From the NCBI GenBank assembly GCA_938073895.1, contig CALJFB010000052.1:1-34833 (forward strand): a DNA stretch of 34,833 nt, written 5' to 3'. Position numbers and translations under genes: made by a program. A model generated the notes under the pieces. That model was not told the DNA's origin and did no database searches. It was given only the letters and a program-made list of their open reading frames with translations. This DNA comes from an uncultured Flavobacteriaceae bacterium. Lineage in GTDB: Bacteria; Bacteroidota; Bacteroidia; Flavobacteriales; Flavobacteriaceae. Each line of letters opens with the position of its first letter. Within the stretch, counting starts at the first letter, position 1. Below are positions 25,353-34,000 of this stretch, piece by piece.

Positions 25353-25456
25353 TGTGAAATAAATTTACCCTGTAAGCCAATTACTTTTATTAAAAAACTT
25401 GAACTTTTATAAAATATTAATCTCATTCAAAATTACATATAGAAATGTTAAACTAT

Positions 25457-25464
25457 TATTTTTG
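25457..25464 (+). promoter_or_regulatory. Orphan -7 box in an intergenic region
   Basis: TATTTTTG matches the -7 consensus on the + strand but has no gene downstream, only a hairpin about 140 bases later. It may be a chance match in A/T-rich DNA or the promoter of a small RNA. Confidence 0.25.
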
Positions 25465-25600
25465 GATAGAAGATTAATTACTATAAAAACTTAAAATAGC
25501 ACTGTATTTATAATCTAAAATCTTTAAAAAAAAGAGATAAAGACTAAAACCTAAAGATTCATAAAATCACAAAAAACTGTTGTATGAAAAACAAGGAAAT

Positions 25601-25633
25601 AAAAAAAGCCTCTCAAATAAATGAGAGGCTTTT
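25601..25633 (-). terminator. Terminator of tRNA-Thr, bidirectional
   Basis: AAAGCCTCTCA and TGAGAGGCTTT pair perfectly over 11 bp around a six-base loop. On the minus strand it is followed by seven T directly after the tRNA; on the + strand it is followed by four T. Confidence 0.85.
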
Positions 25634-25634
25634 G

Positions 25635-25708
25635 AGCCGATGGAGGGACTCGAACCCACGACCTGCTGATTACAAATCAGCTGCTCTAGCCAGCTGAGCT
25701 ACATCGGC
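25635..25708 (-). tRNA. tRNA-Thr (anticodon TGT)
   Basis: A complete 74-base cloverleaf is visible on the minus strand. The acceptor GCCGATG pairs with CATCGGC, the D arm is AGCTCAGCTGGCTAGAGC, and the anticodon stem GCTGA/TCAGC holds the loop TTTGTAA with anticodon TGT, reading ACA. The T arm contains GGTTCGAGTCC. The discriminator base is T and CCA is not encoded. A full promoter lies just upstream and a hairpin terminator just downstream, so it is transcribed alone. Confidence 0.96.
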
Positions 25709-25718
25709 AAAGCGATTG

Positions 25719-25749
25719 CAAATTTAAAATGTTTTTTAACATCTGCAAG
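25719..25749 (-). promoter_or_regulatory. Promoter of tRNA-Thr
   Basis: The minus strand has CTTG at 25746-25749 (-33 TTG), a 19-bp spacer and TAAATTTG at 25719-25726 (-7). This fits the Bacteroidota consensus TTG-N19-TAnnTTTG and puts the start a few bases before the tRNA. Confidence 0.7.
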
Positions 25750-25766
25750 TCTTTTTTTACTTTTTT

Positions 25767-26033
25767 TTAAAGAGAATTTATCTTTTCAATTAGAGCTGTT
25801 CCTTTAGACTCTAAATCGCTGTTTATTGCTTTAAAATGAGCCTTTTTATTCTCTACATTTTTATCGTTTACTCTTTCTATTAATTCATCAAAAGTTACAA
25901 TAGCTTCGTCTATAATAGCTTCACTATCAGTAGTTTTCTTATCAGAATTAGTATATTCCCAAACGTATACAGCTTCAATAATATCTCCTAATACGTAATT
26001 AATGTCTTTTTTTAAATCTCTTTTATTTGCCAT
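25767..26033 (-). CDS. Small conserved-looking soluble protein of unknown function
   Basis: This 88-residue, charged, helical protein begins MANKRDLKKDINYVLGDIIE and has no signal or membrane segment. Acidic residues dominate the middle (KKTTDSEAIIDEAIVTFDEL near 32-51) and Lys/Asn/Glu the rest. It looks like a small all-alpha cytosolic protein; I do not recognise a characterised family. The TATTTTTG box 20 bases upstream gives it its own promoter. The A-rich start context and coding-like composition support a real gene. Confidence 0.7.
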   Translation of the reverse strand: MANKRDLKKDINYVLGDIIEAVYVWEYTNSDKKTTDSEAIIDEAIVTFDELIERVNDKNVENKKAHFKAINSDLESKGTALIEKINSL

Positions 26034-26052
26034 GATAATATATTTTGAAATG

Positions 26053-26060
26053 CAAAAATA
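26053..26060 (-). promoter_or_regulatory. -7 box of the 88-residue protein gene
   Basis: The minus strand reads TATTTTTG, 20 bases before the ATG at 26033. No -33 TTG at standard spacing. Confidence 0.42.
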
Positions 26061-26103
26061 GTTTATTATTTTATATAAATAATATTAAAAGTTAAGTATT
26101 TAA

Positions 26104-27072
26104 CTAAACATAAACTTCTAAAAGTTCTGCATTTACAGATTTTATAATATAATTTAATGTAGTTGCTGGAATTAATATCGTTTCACCTTTAATAATAGTA
26201 TACTCTATTTGATCCACAAATATTGATGCAACGCCAGAAGTACATATATATATTATAAACGAATCTTGTATATTCGTTTTGGAAATAGTGTCTGTAACCT
26301 TAAGGTAATTTGTTGTAAAATAACGACAAGTCTTTATAAGGTTAGCTGTGTTCTCTTCTTGAGTGTATTTTAAATTATAATCTTTAGACAATGAAAAATC
26401 TATAGCGTCTAATGCTTCATTTATATGTAAATCTCTTTTTTCTCCTGTATCATCTACTCTGTCCCAATCGTAAACACGATAAGTAACATCACTTGTTTGT
26501 TGAATTTCTGCTAACAAAATACCAGAACAAATGGCATGTACTCTACCTACTTCTATAAAATAAGCGTCTTTAGTTTTTACGCTTTCGAAATTTAAAATTT
26601 TAGGTAATGTTTTCTCTTCTAAATGTTTTATGTAATCTTCTTTTGTAATATTATCTTTAAAATCTACAATTAAATTAGAATCTAAATCTGCTTGCATAAT
26701 ATACCACATCTCAGTTTTACCGAATGAATTGTGACGTTCTTTTGCTAGTTTATCGTTTGGATGAAGTTGTACAGATAAATCGTCTGTAGCATCAATAAAT
26801 TTTATTAGTAAAGGAAATTTATTTCCAAATTTTGAATAATTTTTTTTTCCAACTAGACTGGATTTGTATGCTTTTAAAATACTAGATAATGATTGATCTT
26901 TTAGAGCGCCATTAGAAATAATTGATGTGCTTCCTTTAACATCGCTAATTTCCCAGCTTTCTCCAATATTTTCTAAATCGCTTTTTTTATTTAAAAGTTG
27001 ATTTAACTTTTGTCCTCCCCAAATTTTTTCTTTTAAAATAGGTTTAAACTTTAACGGATATAATGGAATCAT
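26104..27072 (-). CDS. manA: Mannose-6-phosphate isomerase, class I type
   Basis: ManA interconverts mannose 6-phosphate and fructose 6-phosphate, feeding GDP-mannose synthesis or mannose use. The 322-residue protein is a zinc-dependent cupin of the short form. KEKIWGGQKLNQLL lies near 14-27, the zinc-site block LSVQLHPNDKLAKERH near 98-113 with a Gln and His ligand, GKTEMWYIM near 117 with a Glu ligand, and VGRVHAICSGILLAEIQQTS near 174-193 with the second His, followed by YRVYDWDR. The C-terminal part (about 240-322) is a second cupin-like strand set. It is the third gene of idi-queD-manA, one base after the queD-like stop. Confidence 0.94.
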   Translation of the reverse strand: MIPLYPLKFKPILKEKIWGGQKLNQLLNKKSDLENIGESWEISDVKGSTSIISNGALKDQSLSSILKAYKSSLVGKKNYSKFGNKFPLLIKFIDATDDLSVQLHPNDKLAKERHNSFGKTEMWYIMQADLDSNLIVDFKDNITKEDYIKHLEEKTLPKILNFESVKTKDAYFIEVGRVHAICSGILLAEIQQTSDVTYRVYDWDRVDDTGEKRDLHINEALDAIDFSLSKDYNLKYTQEENTANLIKTCRYFTTNYLKVTDTISKTNIQDSFIIYICTSGVASIFVDQIEYTIIKGETILIPATTLNYIIKSVNAELLEVYV

Positions 27073-27073
27073 A

Positions 27074-27481
27074 CTAGCCCGAATAGGTTACAAAATTTCT
27101 AGGTGTTTCATATAAAGTAACTTCTAAATCTAAGTTAGAGGCTAACTTTGCTTTTATTTTTTGATGAATAACAACAGCAATATTCTCTGCTGTTGGGTTT
27201 AAATCTTTAAACTCTGGAACGTCTAGATTAAGGTTTTTATGATCGAAAGCGTCTTCTATTTCTTTCTTAATAATATCTTTTAATATTTTAACATCTATAA
27301 CAAAGCCAGTTTCTTGATCTATTTCTCCTGTAACACTAGCTATTAACTCGTAATTATGCCCATGATAGTTAGGGTTGTTACATTTACCAAATATAGTATT
27401 GTTTTGTTCCATAGACCAATCTTTACGGTATAATCTGTGGGCAGAATTAAAATGGGCCTTTCTACTAACTGTTACTCTCAT
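27074..27481 (-). CDS. 6-carboxytetrahydropterin synthase / PTPS family protein
   Basis: The 135-residue protein belongs to the QueD/6-pyruvoyl-tetrahydropterin synthase family. Zinc ligands are seen in FNSAHRL (about 12-18) and in YHGHNYEL (about 39-46), preceded by FGKCNNPN with the likely catalytic Cys at about 34. The C-terminal TLYETPRNFVTY (about 121-132) carries the pterin-anchoring Glu. The CNNPNxHGHNY pattern is closer to PTPS-type proteins than to E. coli QueD, so both the queuosine-precursor reaction and a pterin role are possible. It overlaps idi by 17 bases and is followed directly by manA. No other queuosine gene is present in the window. Confidence 0.85.
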   Translation of the reverse strand: MRVTVSRKAHFNSAHRLYRKDWSMEQNNTIFGKCNNPNYHGHNYELIASVTGEIDQETGFVIDVKILKDIIKKEIEDAFDHKNLNLDVPEFKDLNPTAENIAVVIHQKIKAKLASNLDLEVTLYETPRNFVTYSG

Positions 27482-28001
27482 TGGTTATGTTTATATGATT
27501 ATAAAATTTCTCGAAAATTATTTTAAACCAAGCTGTATAATTACTTGGGTTAGATATAATATCTGCTTTAACATCTTCTGTTTTCATCCATTTAAAAGCT
27601 TCTACTTCTTCTGGATTAATTATTGGATTAGTGTTTGAGTGTCCTACTAGAATATGATCTAGTTCGTGCTCAGTAAGACCATTATCAAATGGTGCTTTAT
27701 ATATAAATGAAATTGTCTCCTTTAAATCTGTAGTAAAACCCATTTCCTCTTGCAAACGTCTTGTACCAGCTTGGATATTTGTTTCTCCATCTCTTTGGTG
27801 ACTACAACATGTATTTGTCCATAAACCCGGAGAATGATACTTACTTAAAGCACGCTGTTGTAGTAACATTTCGTTTTTATTATTAAAAACAAATACAGAA
27901 AATGCGCGATGTAAAACAGCTTTTTCGTGAGCTTCCATTTTTGGCATTAATCCAATTTGTTCATCTAATTTGTTAACGAGTATAACTTGTTCTTCTTTCA
28001 T
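27465..28001 (-). CDS. idi: Isopentenyl-diphosphate delta-isomerase, type 1
   Basis: Idi interconverts isopentenyl and dimethylallyl diphosphate, supplying both building blocks for isoprenoids such as quinones and carotenoids. The 178-residue Nudix-fold protein shows VNKLDEQIGLMPKMEAH near 9-25, LHRAFSVFVFN near 30-40 and the active-site TNTCCSH near 62-68 with the catalytic Cys. The Nudix-like RRLQEEMGF lies near 81-89, the metal/catalytic EHELDH near 111-116, and the EEVEAFKWM strand near 131-139. A TAAATTTG box lies 18 bases upstream. It heads an operon with the queD-like gene and manA. Confidence 0.96.
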   Translation of the reverse strand: MKEEQVILVNKLDEQIGLMPKMEAHEKAVLHRAFSVFVFNNKNEMLLQQRALSKYHSPGLWTNTCCSHQRDGETNIQAGTRRLQEEMGFTTDLKETISFIYKAPFDNGLTEHELDHILVGHSNTNPIINPEEVEAFKWMKTEDVKADIISNPSNYTAWFKIIFEKFYNHINITNESNS

Positions 28002-28018
28002 AAATAATCTTAGCGATA

Positions 28019-28026
28019 CAAATTTA
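28019..28026 (-). promoter_or_regulatory. -7 box of the idi operon
   Basis: The minus strand reads TAAATTTG, an exact TAnnTTTG match, 18 bases before the idi ATG. No -33 TTG at standard spacing. Confidence 0.42.
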
Positions 28027-28072
28027 AGAAATAGCTAACGGTAAATATTGTTTTTTTGAAAATATTATAACG

Positions 28073-28104
28073 AAAAAAGCAACCTTATTACTAAGATTGC
28101 TTTT
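28073..28104 (-). terminator. Terminator of the surface-protein module
   Basis: On the minus strand AAAAGCAATCTTA and TAAGGTTGCTTTT form a 13-bp stem with one U-G pair and a four-base loop, followed by a T run. It lies 22 bases after the stop of the OmpA-like gene. Confidence 0.85.
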
Positions 28105-28125
28105 AATTTATTTATTCTGAAATTT

Positions 28126-30096
28126 TTATTTTGATATTATTATAAACTCACTACGTCTATTTAGTTGATGTTCTTGTCTAGTACAAGGTACACCATTACT
28201 ACATTTATTGATTAATTGCTTTTCTCCATAACCACGTCCAGTTAGTCTATCTGCTTTTATAGCACCTTTTTCTATTAGGTATGCAATAGTAGACTTATTT
28301 CGCCTGTCTGACAATCCAATATTATAATCGTCAGCAGCTCTACTATCTGTGTGAGATCTAACATCAATTTTTAATGTTGGATAAGCTTCCATTACAGCAA
28401 TAACTTTTTGTAACTCTATCTCTGCATCTGGTCGTATAACTGATTTATTAAAATCAAAGTATATTGGGTCTAAACTTAAAATTTTATTTAAATCGTCGCC
28501 TAATTTAAATTCTGTATCCTGTAAGTCTTTCCCTTTTTTGATTAGCAGTTCAAAAGCAACAATTTCACCGTCAATTCTGTTTGTATTAAATGGTTTCTCG
28601 TTTGTATTGAAACCTTTCTTTTTATAACGTACCGAATATTGCTTTCCACATTCTATATCAAATGTAAACTTACCTTGCGCATTAGATTGGGTTTCGTTAA
28701 TAGCATTTCCTTTTTCGTTTAGTAAATAAACTATAGCATCTGCTGTTGGCTCAAAAGTGCTTTCGTCTTTTAATGTTCCTTCAAATACTTGTTTACAAGA
28801 AATAACTAATTCTTTTGTTTCTATAAGACTATAAATATCATCATCTCCTTTTCCTTCAATTCTGTTTGAGGCAAAATAACCTTTCTTAGTTTCATTATTT
28901 ATAATAAAAGTAAAATCATCAAAAGGACCATTTACAGGCTTTCCAACATTATAGACCTCTGAGAAGTCTTTATGAGTGTACATTTTTACTACAAATACAT
29001 CTAAACCACCTAAACCTAAATGACCGTTTGAGGCAAAATACATACGCTTATCTGAACTTATAAACGGAAATGTTTCTCGTCCTTCTGTATTAATACCTTT
29101 TCCCAAGTTAATTGGTTCTCCATAAGTTTCACCATCTAGTTTGGCCATATACAAATCAGACTTTCCAAATCCTCCAGGCATATCACTAGCAAAGTATAAA
29201 GTTTTCTCGTCAACACTTAACGCTGGATGTGCTACTGAGTAATTATCACTATTAAAAGGTAATTCTGTAACTTCCCACTTTTCCTGATCATTTTGATCGG
29301 CTCTATATAATTTTAAATGATTAGTACCTTGATTATCTCGTTTCTTGTTTGAATCTGTATAATTATTTCTTGTAAAAAAAACAGTTTTTTTATCTTTAGT
29401 AAAAACTGGCGTAGATTCATGAAACTTAGAATTAACTTCTCTATCGAAATTTTTAACTTCTGCGTTTTCTTCAGTAGGGTTTACAACCATTAAATCTAAA
29501 AAGGGTTGATTATTCCAAGAGTGAATTCTGTGAGATGCTACTCCTCTTTTTCTATTTGTTGAAATAACTAATTCGTCTCCATAAAAAGCTGGGCCATGAT
29601 CCGATAATTCAGAATTAAAGTCTTCATTTTTTAATTTAAAACGAGTTGAGTTTGCTTCAATTTCTTCAAGATAATTACGGTCGTTTAAAAACAAGTTAGC
29701 TCTAACATCTTTCTTTGCTACTAAATAAAACTCGTTCATTATCTTATCTGATTCTGAATATTGTTCTAATGTTTTTAGAGTTAAAGCATAACGATATAAA
29801 TATTCGACTGGTGTGGATTCGTCTTTTAATTCATAGAGTTTCTTGTACCATTGCTTAGCATTTACGTAATCTGACGTAAAATAATAAGAGTCTGCTAATT
29901 TCTGTAATAAATGAGAAGAAATATATCCCTTTTCTACTACTCGAATATAAGCTTGTCTTGCGTCAATAAATGAGTATTGATCAAACTTCTTTTTTGTTAA
30001 TCTAACTACCTTTTTTTCTTGTGCAGTTGCCCCTAAACTTATTAAGACAAAAGACAATAAAACTACTATTTTTGATGTTAATGTCATTTTTTTCAT
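28126..30096 (-). CDS. PorE-like TPR/beta-propeller/OmpA family protein
   Basis: The 656-residue exported protein has a signal peptide (about residues 1-25, ending GATAQ). It then has TPR-like helices (about 35-150), a PD40-type beta-propeller (about 170-430, with repeats such as ALSVDEKTLYFASDMPGGFG and FISSDKRMYFASNGHLGLGG), a carboxypeptidase-regulatory-like domain (about 435-520) and an OmpA domain (about 545-656). The OmpA domain has IYFDFNKSVIRPDAE and RSHTDSRAADDYNIGLSDRR, containing the Asp and Arg that contact peptidoglycan. This is the domain order of PorE, a T9SS-associated envelope protein of Porphyromonas gingivalis. It is the third gene of the surface module, 4 bases after the PorP/SprF-like gene. 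A peptidoglycan tether for the surface complex is the likely role, inferred. Confidence 0.9.
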   Translation of the reverse strand: MKKMTLTSKIVVLLSFVLISLGATAQEKKVVRLTKKKFDQYSFIDARQAYIRVVEKGYISSHLLQKLADSYYFTSDYVNAKQWYKKLYELKDESTPVEYLYRYALTLKTLEQYSESDKIMNEFYLVAKKDVRANLFLNDRNYLEEIEANSTRFKLKNEDFNSELSDHGPAFYGDELVISTNRKRGVASHRIHSWNNQPFLDLMVVNPTEENAEVKNFDREVNSKFHESTPVFTKDKKTVFFTRNNYTDSNKKRDNQGTNHLKLYRADQNDQEKWEVTELPFNSDNYSVAHPALSVDEKTLYFASDMPGGFGKSDLYMAKLDGETYGEPINLGKGINTEGRETFPFISSDKRMYFASNGHLGLGGLDVFVVKMYTHKDFSEVYNVGKPVNGPFDDFTFIINNETKKGYFASNRIEGKGDDDIYSLIETKELVISCKQVFEGTLKDESTFEPTADAIVYLLNEKGNAINETQSNAQGKFTFDIECGKQYSVRYKKKGFNTNEKPFNTNRIDGEIVAFELLIKKGKDLQDTEFKLGDDLNKILSLDPIYFDFNKSVIRPDAEIELQKVIAVMEAYPTLKIDVRSHTDSRAADDYNIGLSDRRNKSTIAYLIEKGAIKADRLTGRGYGEKQLINKCSNGVPCTRQEHQLNRRSEFIIISK

Positions 30097-30100
30097 AGGT

Positions 30101-31045
30101 TTAAAAGAATCTTGGTGAAATCATACGGTTGTTCCTTTTGAATAATTCATAACGTAAAAATACCTCATATGATCCGTCGTTATATTTTTGTAATTCTGTG
30201 GTTTCTCTATCGTAAGCTAAACCTATCATTAGTTCATCTGAGATTTGCATCCCAACCATGGCACTTAACGCTGCACTCCAACGATAACCTAAACCTACAC
30301 TAAGCTTATCTTTGTACAAAAAATTTGCTGATAAGTCGGCTTGTAAAGGTGATCCACTTACTGCTTTAAATAAAAATGCAGGCTTAAAATCCCAATCTCT
30401 ATTTATTTCGAATACACGACCTGCTATTAAATATAAATTAATTCGCTCTTTTGCAGTTGCAGATCTACCTTGATCTGGTGAGTTTCTATCAAAATGTTCA
30501 GTTTCTAGTATATTTGGGGCACTTAACCCTAAATAAAACTTATCTGTATAATAGTATGCTCCTATACCAAATTGGGGTGAGAATTTATTATCTACATTTA
30601 TAATTGCGCTAAGATCACCATTTTGATATGGTCCTCTAATTGCTTTATTAGTGTCTATATCTAAAAAATGTCCTCCTGCTTTTAAACCAAAAGCTAATTT
30701 ACTTTCCTCAGATGTATTAATTGTATAACTAAAATCAATATCTACATAAGTCTCACTTGTAATAAAGACACGATCATTTGTTATGTTTAACCCAATTCCT
30801 ATTTTTTCATTTATTGGTGAATGCATAGATGCTGTAAATGTATCTGGCGCACCATCTAAACCTACCCATTGTGTTCGGTATAAACCAACAAAACTAAATA
30901 CATCTCTTGATCCTGCATATGCTGGATTTACACTTAATGTATTATACATATATTGTGTATACTGAGCATCTTGCTGTGCATTAAGATTAAAAAAACTTAA
31001 TGCTATTAATATTGCAGATAAGAATTTAATACTATTTTTTTTCAT
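30101..31045 (-). CDS. PorP/SprF family outer membrane barrel protein
   Basis: The 314-residue protein has a signal peptide (about residues 1-23, ending LNAQ) and the PorP/SprF opening QDAQYTQYMYNTLSVNPAYA (about 25-44), followed by SRDVFSFVGLYRTQWVGLDG near 47-66. The rest is a beta-barrel pattern with GIGLNITNDR near 92, LAFGLKAGGHFLDIDTN near 126-142, FGIGAYYYTDKFYLGLS near 168-184 and a C-terminal YEVFLRYELFKRN. In Flavobacterium johnsoniae SprF is needed for secretion of the adhesin SprB, and SprF-like proteins pair with T9SS cargo carrying type B C-terminal domains. The adjacent type B cargo gene upstream fits that pairing exactly. Confidence 0.93.
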   Translation of the reverse strand: MKKNSIKFLSAILIALSFFNLNAQQDAQYTQYMYNTLSVNPAYAGSRDVFSFVGLYRTQWVGLDGAPDTFTASMHSPINEKIGIGLNITNDRVFITSETYVDIDFSYTINTSEESKLAFGLKAGGHFLDIDTNKAIRGPYQNGDLSAIINVDNKFSPQFGIGAYYYTDKFYLGLSAPNILETEHFDRNSPDQGRSATAKERINLYLIAGRVFEINRDWDFKPAFLFKAVSGSPLQADLSANFLYKDKLSVGLGYRWSAALSAMVGMQISDELMIGLAYDRETTELQKYNDGSYEVFLRYELFKRNNRMISPRFF

Positions 31046-31058
31046 AATAACTTATTAA

Positions 31059-31089
31059 AATTCCCCGAGATAGTAATTCTCAGGGAATT
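31059..31089 (-). terminator. Intercistronic hairpin between the adhesin and sprF-like genes
   Basis: As RNA from the minus strand, 31078-31089 and 31059-31070 pair over 12 bp (one U-G pair) around a seven-base loop. It starts 9 bases after the adhesin stop codon and is followed by a weak U tract (UUUUAAUAAG counting the last stem bases). It may be a partial terminator or an mRNA-stabilising hairpin rather than a full stop. Confidence 0.6.
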
Positions 31090-31097
31090 ATTATTGT

Positions 31098-34000
31098 TTA
31101 TCTATTAATATATAGTGGTCCAGCTATACGTTTAGTTTCGCCGTCATTATTAACATAATTAATAACAAAGTAGTAAGTTCCAGTTGGTAACTTAGTGTTC
31201 TTTTCTATAGTTGTACGACCATTAGAAATACCTCTAAAATAATTACCATTTTGACCATAACCATTAGCTTCAAAAACTTTAACTCCCCATCGGTTATAAA
31301 TTAATACTGTATTATTAGGATATGTATCTAAACCTCTTACAACAAATACATCATTTAATCCATCTCCATTATCTGGTGTCATAATATCAAATGGTTCTAA
31401 TACATCATTATCTACTGGATTATCATTATTGTATTCAATATAATCTGGGATACCATTATCATTATAATCTCCTGGTTCATCTCCATTAATAATGGTATCT
31501 CCATCACAATCTAAATCATACCAACTAATATCTACTGTAGATAAATCTTGATCTAAATGATTGAAATCACATGGATCTGACCAGTCTGTATTATCAGGCC
31601 CAATAACACCATCGCCATCAGGATCAGATTCGACAGCATTAGAAACACCATCACCATCACAATCTAAATTAGCAAATATTGGATTAGATACGTCTTCGTC
31701 TCCAATAATACCATTATCTAAACAAGGATCTAATTCTTCTCCTGGTAATTCTTCTCCATTCGGAGTACCATCTCCATCACAATCGGCTAATGGATCGGAT
31801 AAGCAATCTTGAATTGTTCCTGTAGCTGTTGCAGTTGTATTTGACGTGTTAATAGTTAAAGCTGTTCCTGTTACGGTAAACGTTTCATCGCCTTCAGGAG
31901 TTGTATCTTCAATCGTGCCTACTGAAACTGTAGTACTTGTTGCGCCTGCTGGGATTGTGACACTCGTTGTTACACTCGTATAATCATCTGTACCTGCTGT
32001 TCCTATAGTCGTTACTATTAATATTATCGTATCTACAGAACTTGTGTTACTTAGCGTGATTGGGAAGACTAAAACGTCTCCTTCATCTTCACTTACATCT
32101 CCTATTGTGAAGGTTGTCATATCATTATCTGTAATCGTTGCTGTAGCTGTTGCAGTCGTATTTGACGTGTTAGTCGTATCTACTGTTCCTGTTACGGTGA
32201 ACGTTTCATCGCCTTCTCCTAATGTATCCTCAATTGTCCCTACTGAAACTGTTGTACTTGTTGCGCCTGCTGGAATCGTGACACTCGTTGTTACACTCGT
32301 ATAATCATCTGTGCCTGCTGTGCCTGTACTGGTTACAATAGTAATAATAGTATCTTCTGAACTTGGGTTACTTAATGTGATTGGTAAGACTAAAACGTCT
32401 CCTTCATCTACAGTTACATCGCCGATTGTGAACGTTGTCTTGTCTTTATCAGTTATAGTTCCTGTAGCTGTAGCTGTTGAATTAGCAGTATTTGTTGATA
32501 CAACTGTTCCTGTTACGGTAAACATTTCTGTTAATTCACTTATTGTGTCATCAACTGTAGTTACTGAAACTGTAGTACTTGTTGCGCCTGCTGGAATTGT
32601 GACACTCGTTGTTACACTCGTATAATCGGCTGTACCTGCTGTTCCTGTACTGGTTACAATTGCTATAATAGTATCTACTGAACTTGGATTACTTAATGTG
32701 ATTGGAAAGACTAAAACATCGCCTTCATCTTCACTTACATCGCCGATTGTGAACGTTACCGTATCATTATCTGTAATCGTTGCTGTAGCTGTTGCAGTTG
32801 TATTTGACGTGTTAGTCGTATCTACTGTTCCTGTTACGGTGAACGTTTCATTGCTTTCTCCTATTGTATCTTCAATTGTTCCTACTGAAACTGTTGTACT
32901 TGTTGCGCCTGCTGGAATCGTGACACTCGTTGTTACACTCGTATAATCGTCTGTACCTGCTGTTCCTGTACTGGTTACAATAGTAATAATAGTATCTACT
33001 GAACTTGGGTTACTTAATGTGATTGGTAAGACTAAAACATCGCCTTCATCTTCCGTTACATCTCCTATTGTAAAGATAATTATACAAGCAGGAGATTGAA
33101 CTAAAATATTATCAGAACTGACATCTGATTGTTGTAAAGAAGTTCCTGAAGCATCTACTGGAATACCCGTTGTAGTTGAAAGACTACCTAGTGAATCATC
33201 TTCATCTAAATTTAAATAATTAAAACCTCCATTTCCTTCTAGAGCGTCTGGACATCCATCGGCATCACTGTCTAAATCAAGACTATTTTGTATACCATCA
33301 TTATCTGAATCACAATACACAGATCTTAAACTCAATTCTAAACTTCTACTAACGTCAGGAGTTGAGTAACTACCTGTTACTCCAAAGACCAATTCTGCTC
33401 CCTGAATAGATTGAGTATCAAACGAGACTGTATGTGCTTGATTAGAACCAGAAGAATTTGGCCCAGGTATAGAAATAGGTCTGTGGTAGTTAAACCCTGC
33501 AGGTCCGCCATCATTATAAAAACCTCCATTTGTAACAGCAGATCCAACGGTTAAATCAGAAATTAAAAGCGATGACTCATAACCATAAATATCTGCCATA
33601 TTTTCACCGTTAGTTCCATTACCGTCAAGATCTGCTTCATATACTGAAACAATTCCTGTAGAGACAATAGGTGTTAATGTTCCTGATTGTACTATAGTAA
33701 TAGAATAGTGCACATAAGGATTTTCGGAAGCTCGAACTTCTTTTAAATTAAAATGTCCATCATCACCAAGACGAAGTCTTCCTGTTGGCGTATACTCTAA
33801 AATAATTTCGTAGATAACATCATAAAAAACATCTTGTATTTCAATACCATTTACCTTTCTAAGTTTATCGCCTGTTTTTATGTCTGTTACATCTGTTGAA
33901 CCAATAGCAGTTAAGTTTCCTTGATCAATATAATCTCCTGGCATACATTCATCTGTATCTAAAATACCATCATTATCATCATCTAGATCCACACTATTAG

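Larger units (their letters stand above)
25295..25634. other. Noncoding interval between the isomerase gene and tRNA-Thr
   Basis: About 340 bases. It holds the isomerase terminator (25313-25352), an orphan + strand -7 box TATTTTTG at 25457-25464, and the hairpin at 25601-25633 that ends the tRNA transcript and can also terminate from the left. The stretch in between has no plausible protein gene. Confidence 0.6.

Noticed and set aside
25584-25697. A 37-codon + strand frame reading through the antisense of tRNA-Thr.
   Set aside because: Its product contains SRWRDSNPRPADYKSAAL, a well-known artefact of translating the opposite strand of a tRNA gene.
31791-33074. CRISPR-like or mobile repeat array.
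   Set aside because: The 321-bp units are in-frame protein-coding Calx-beta domains with no spacers between them.
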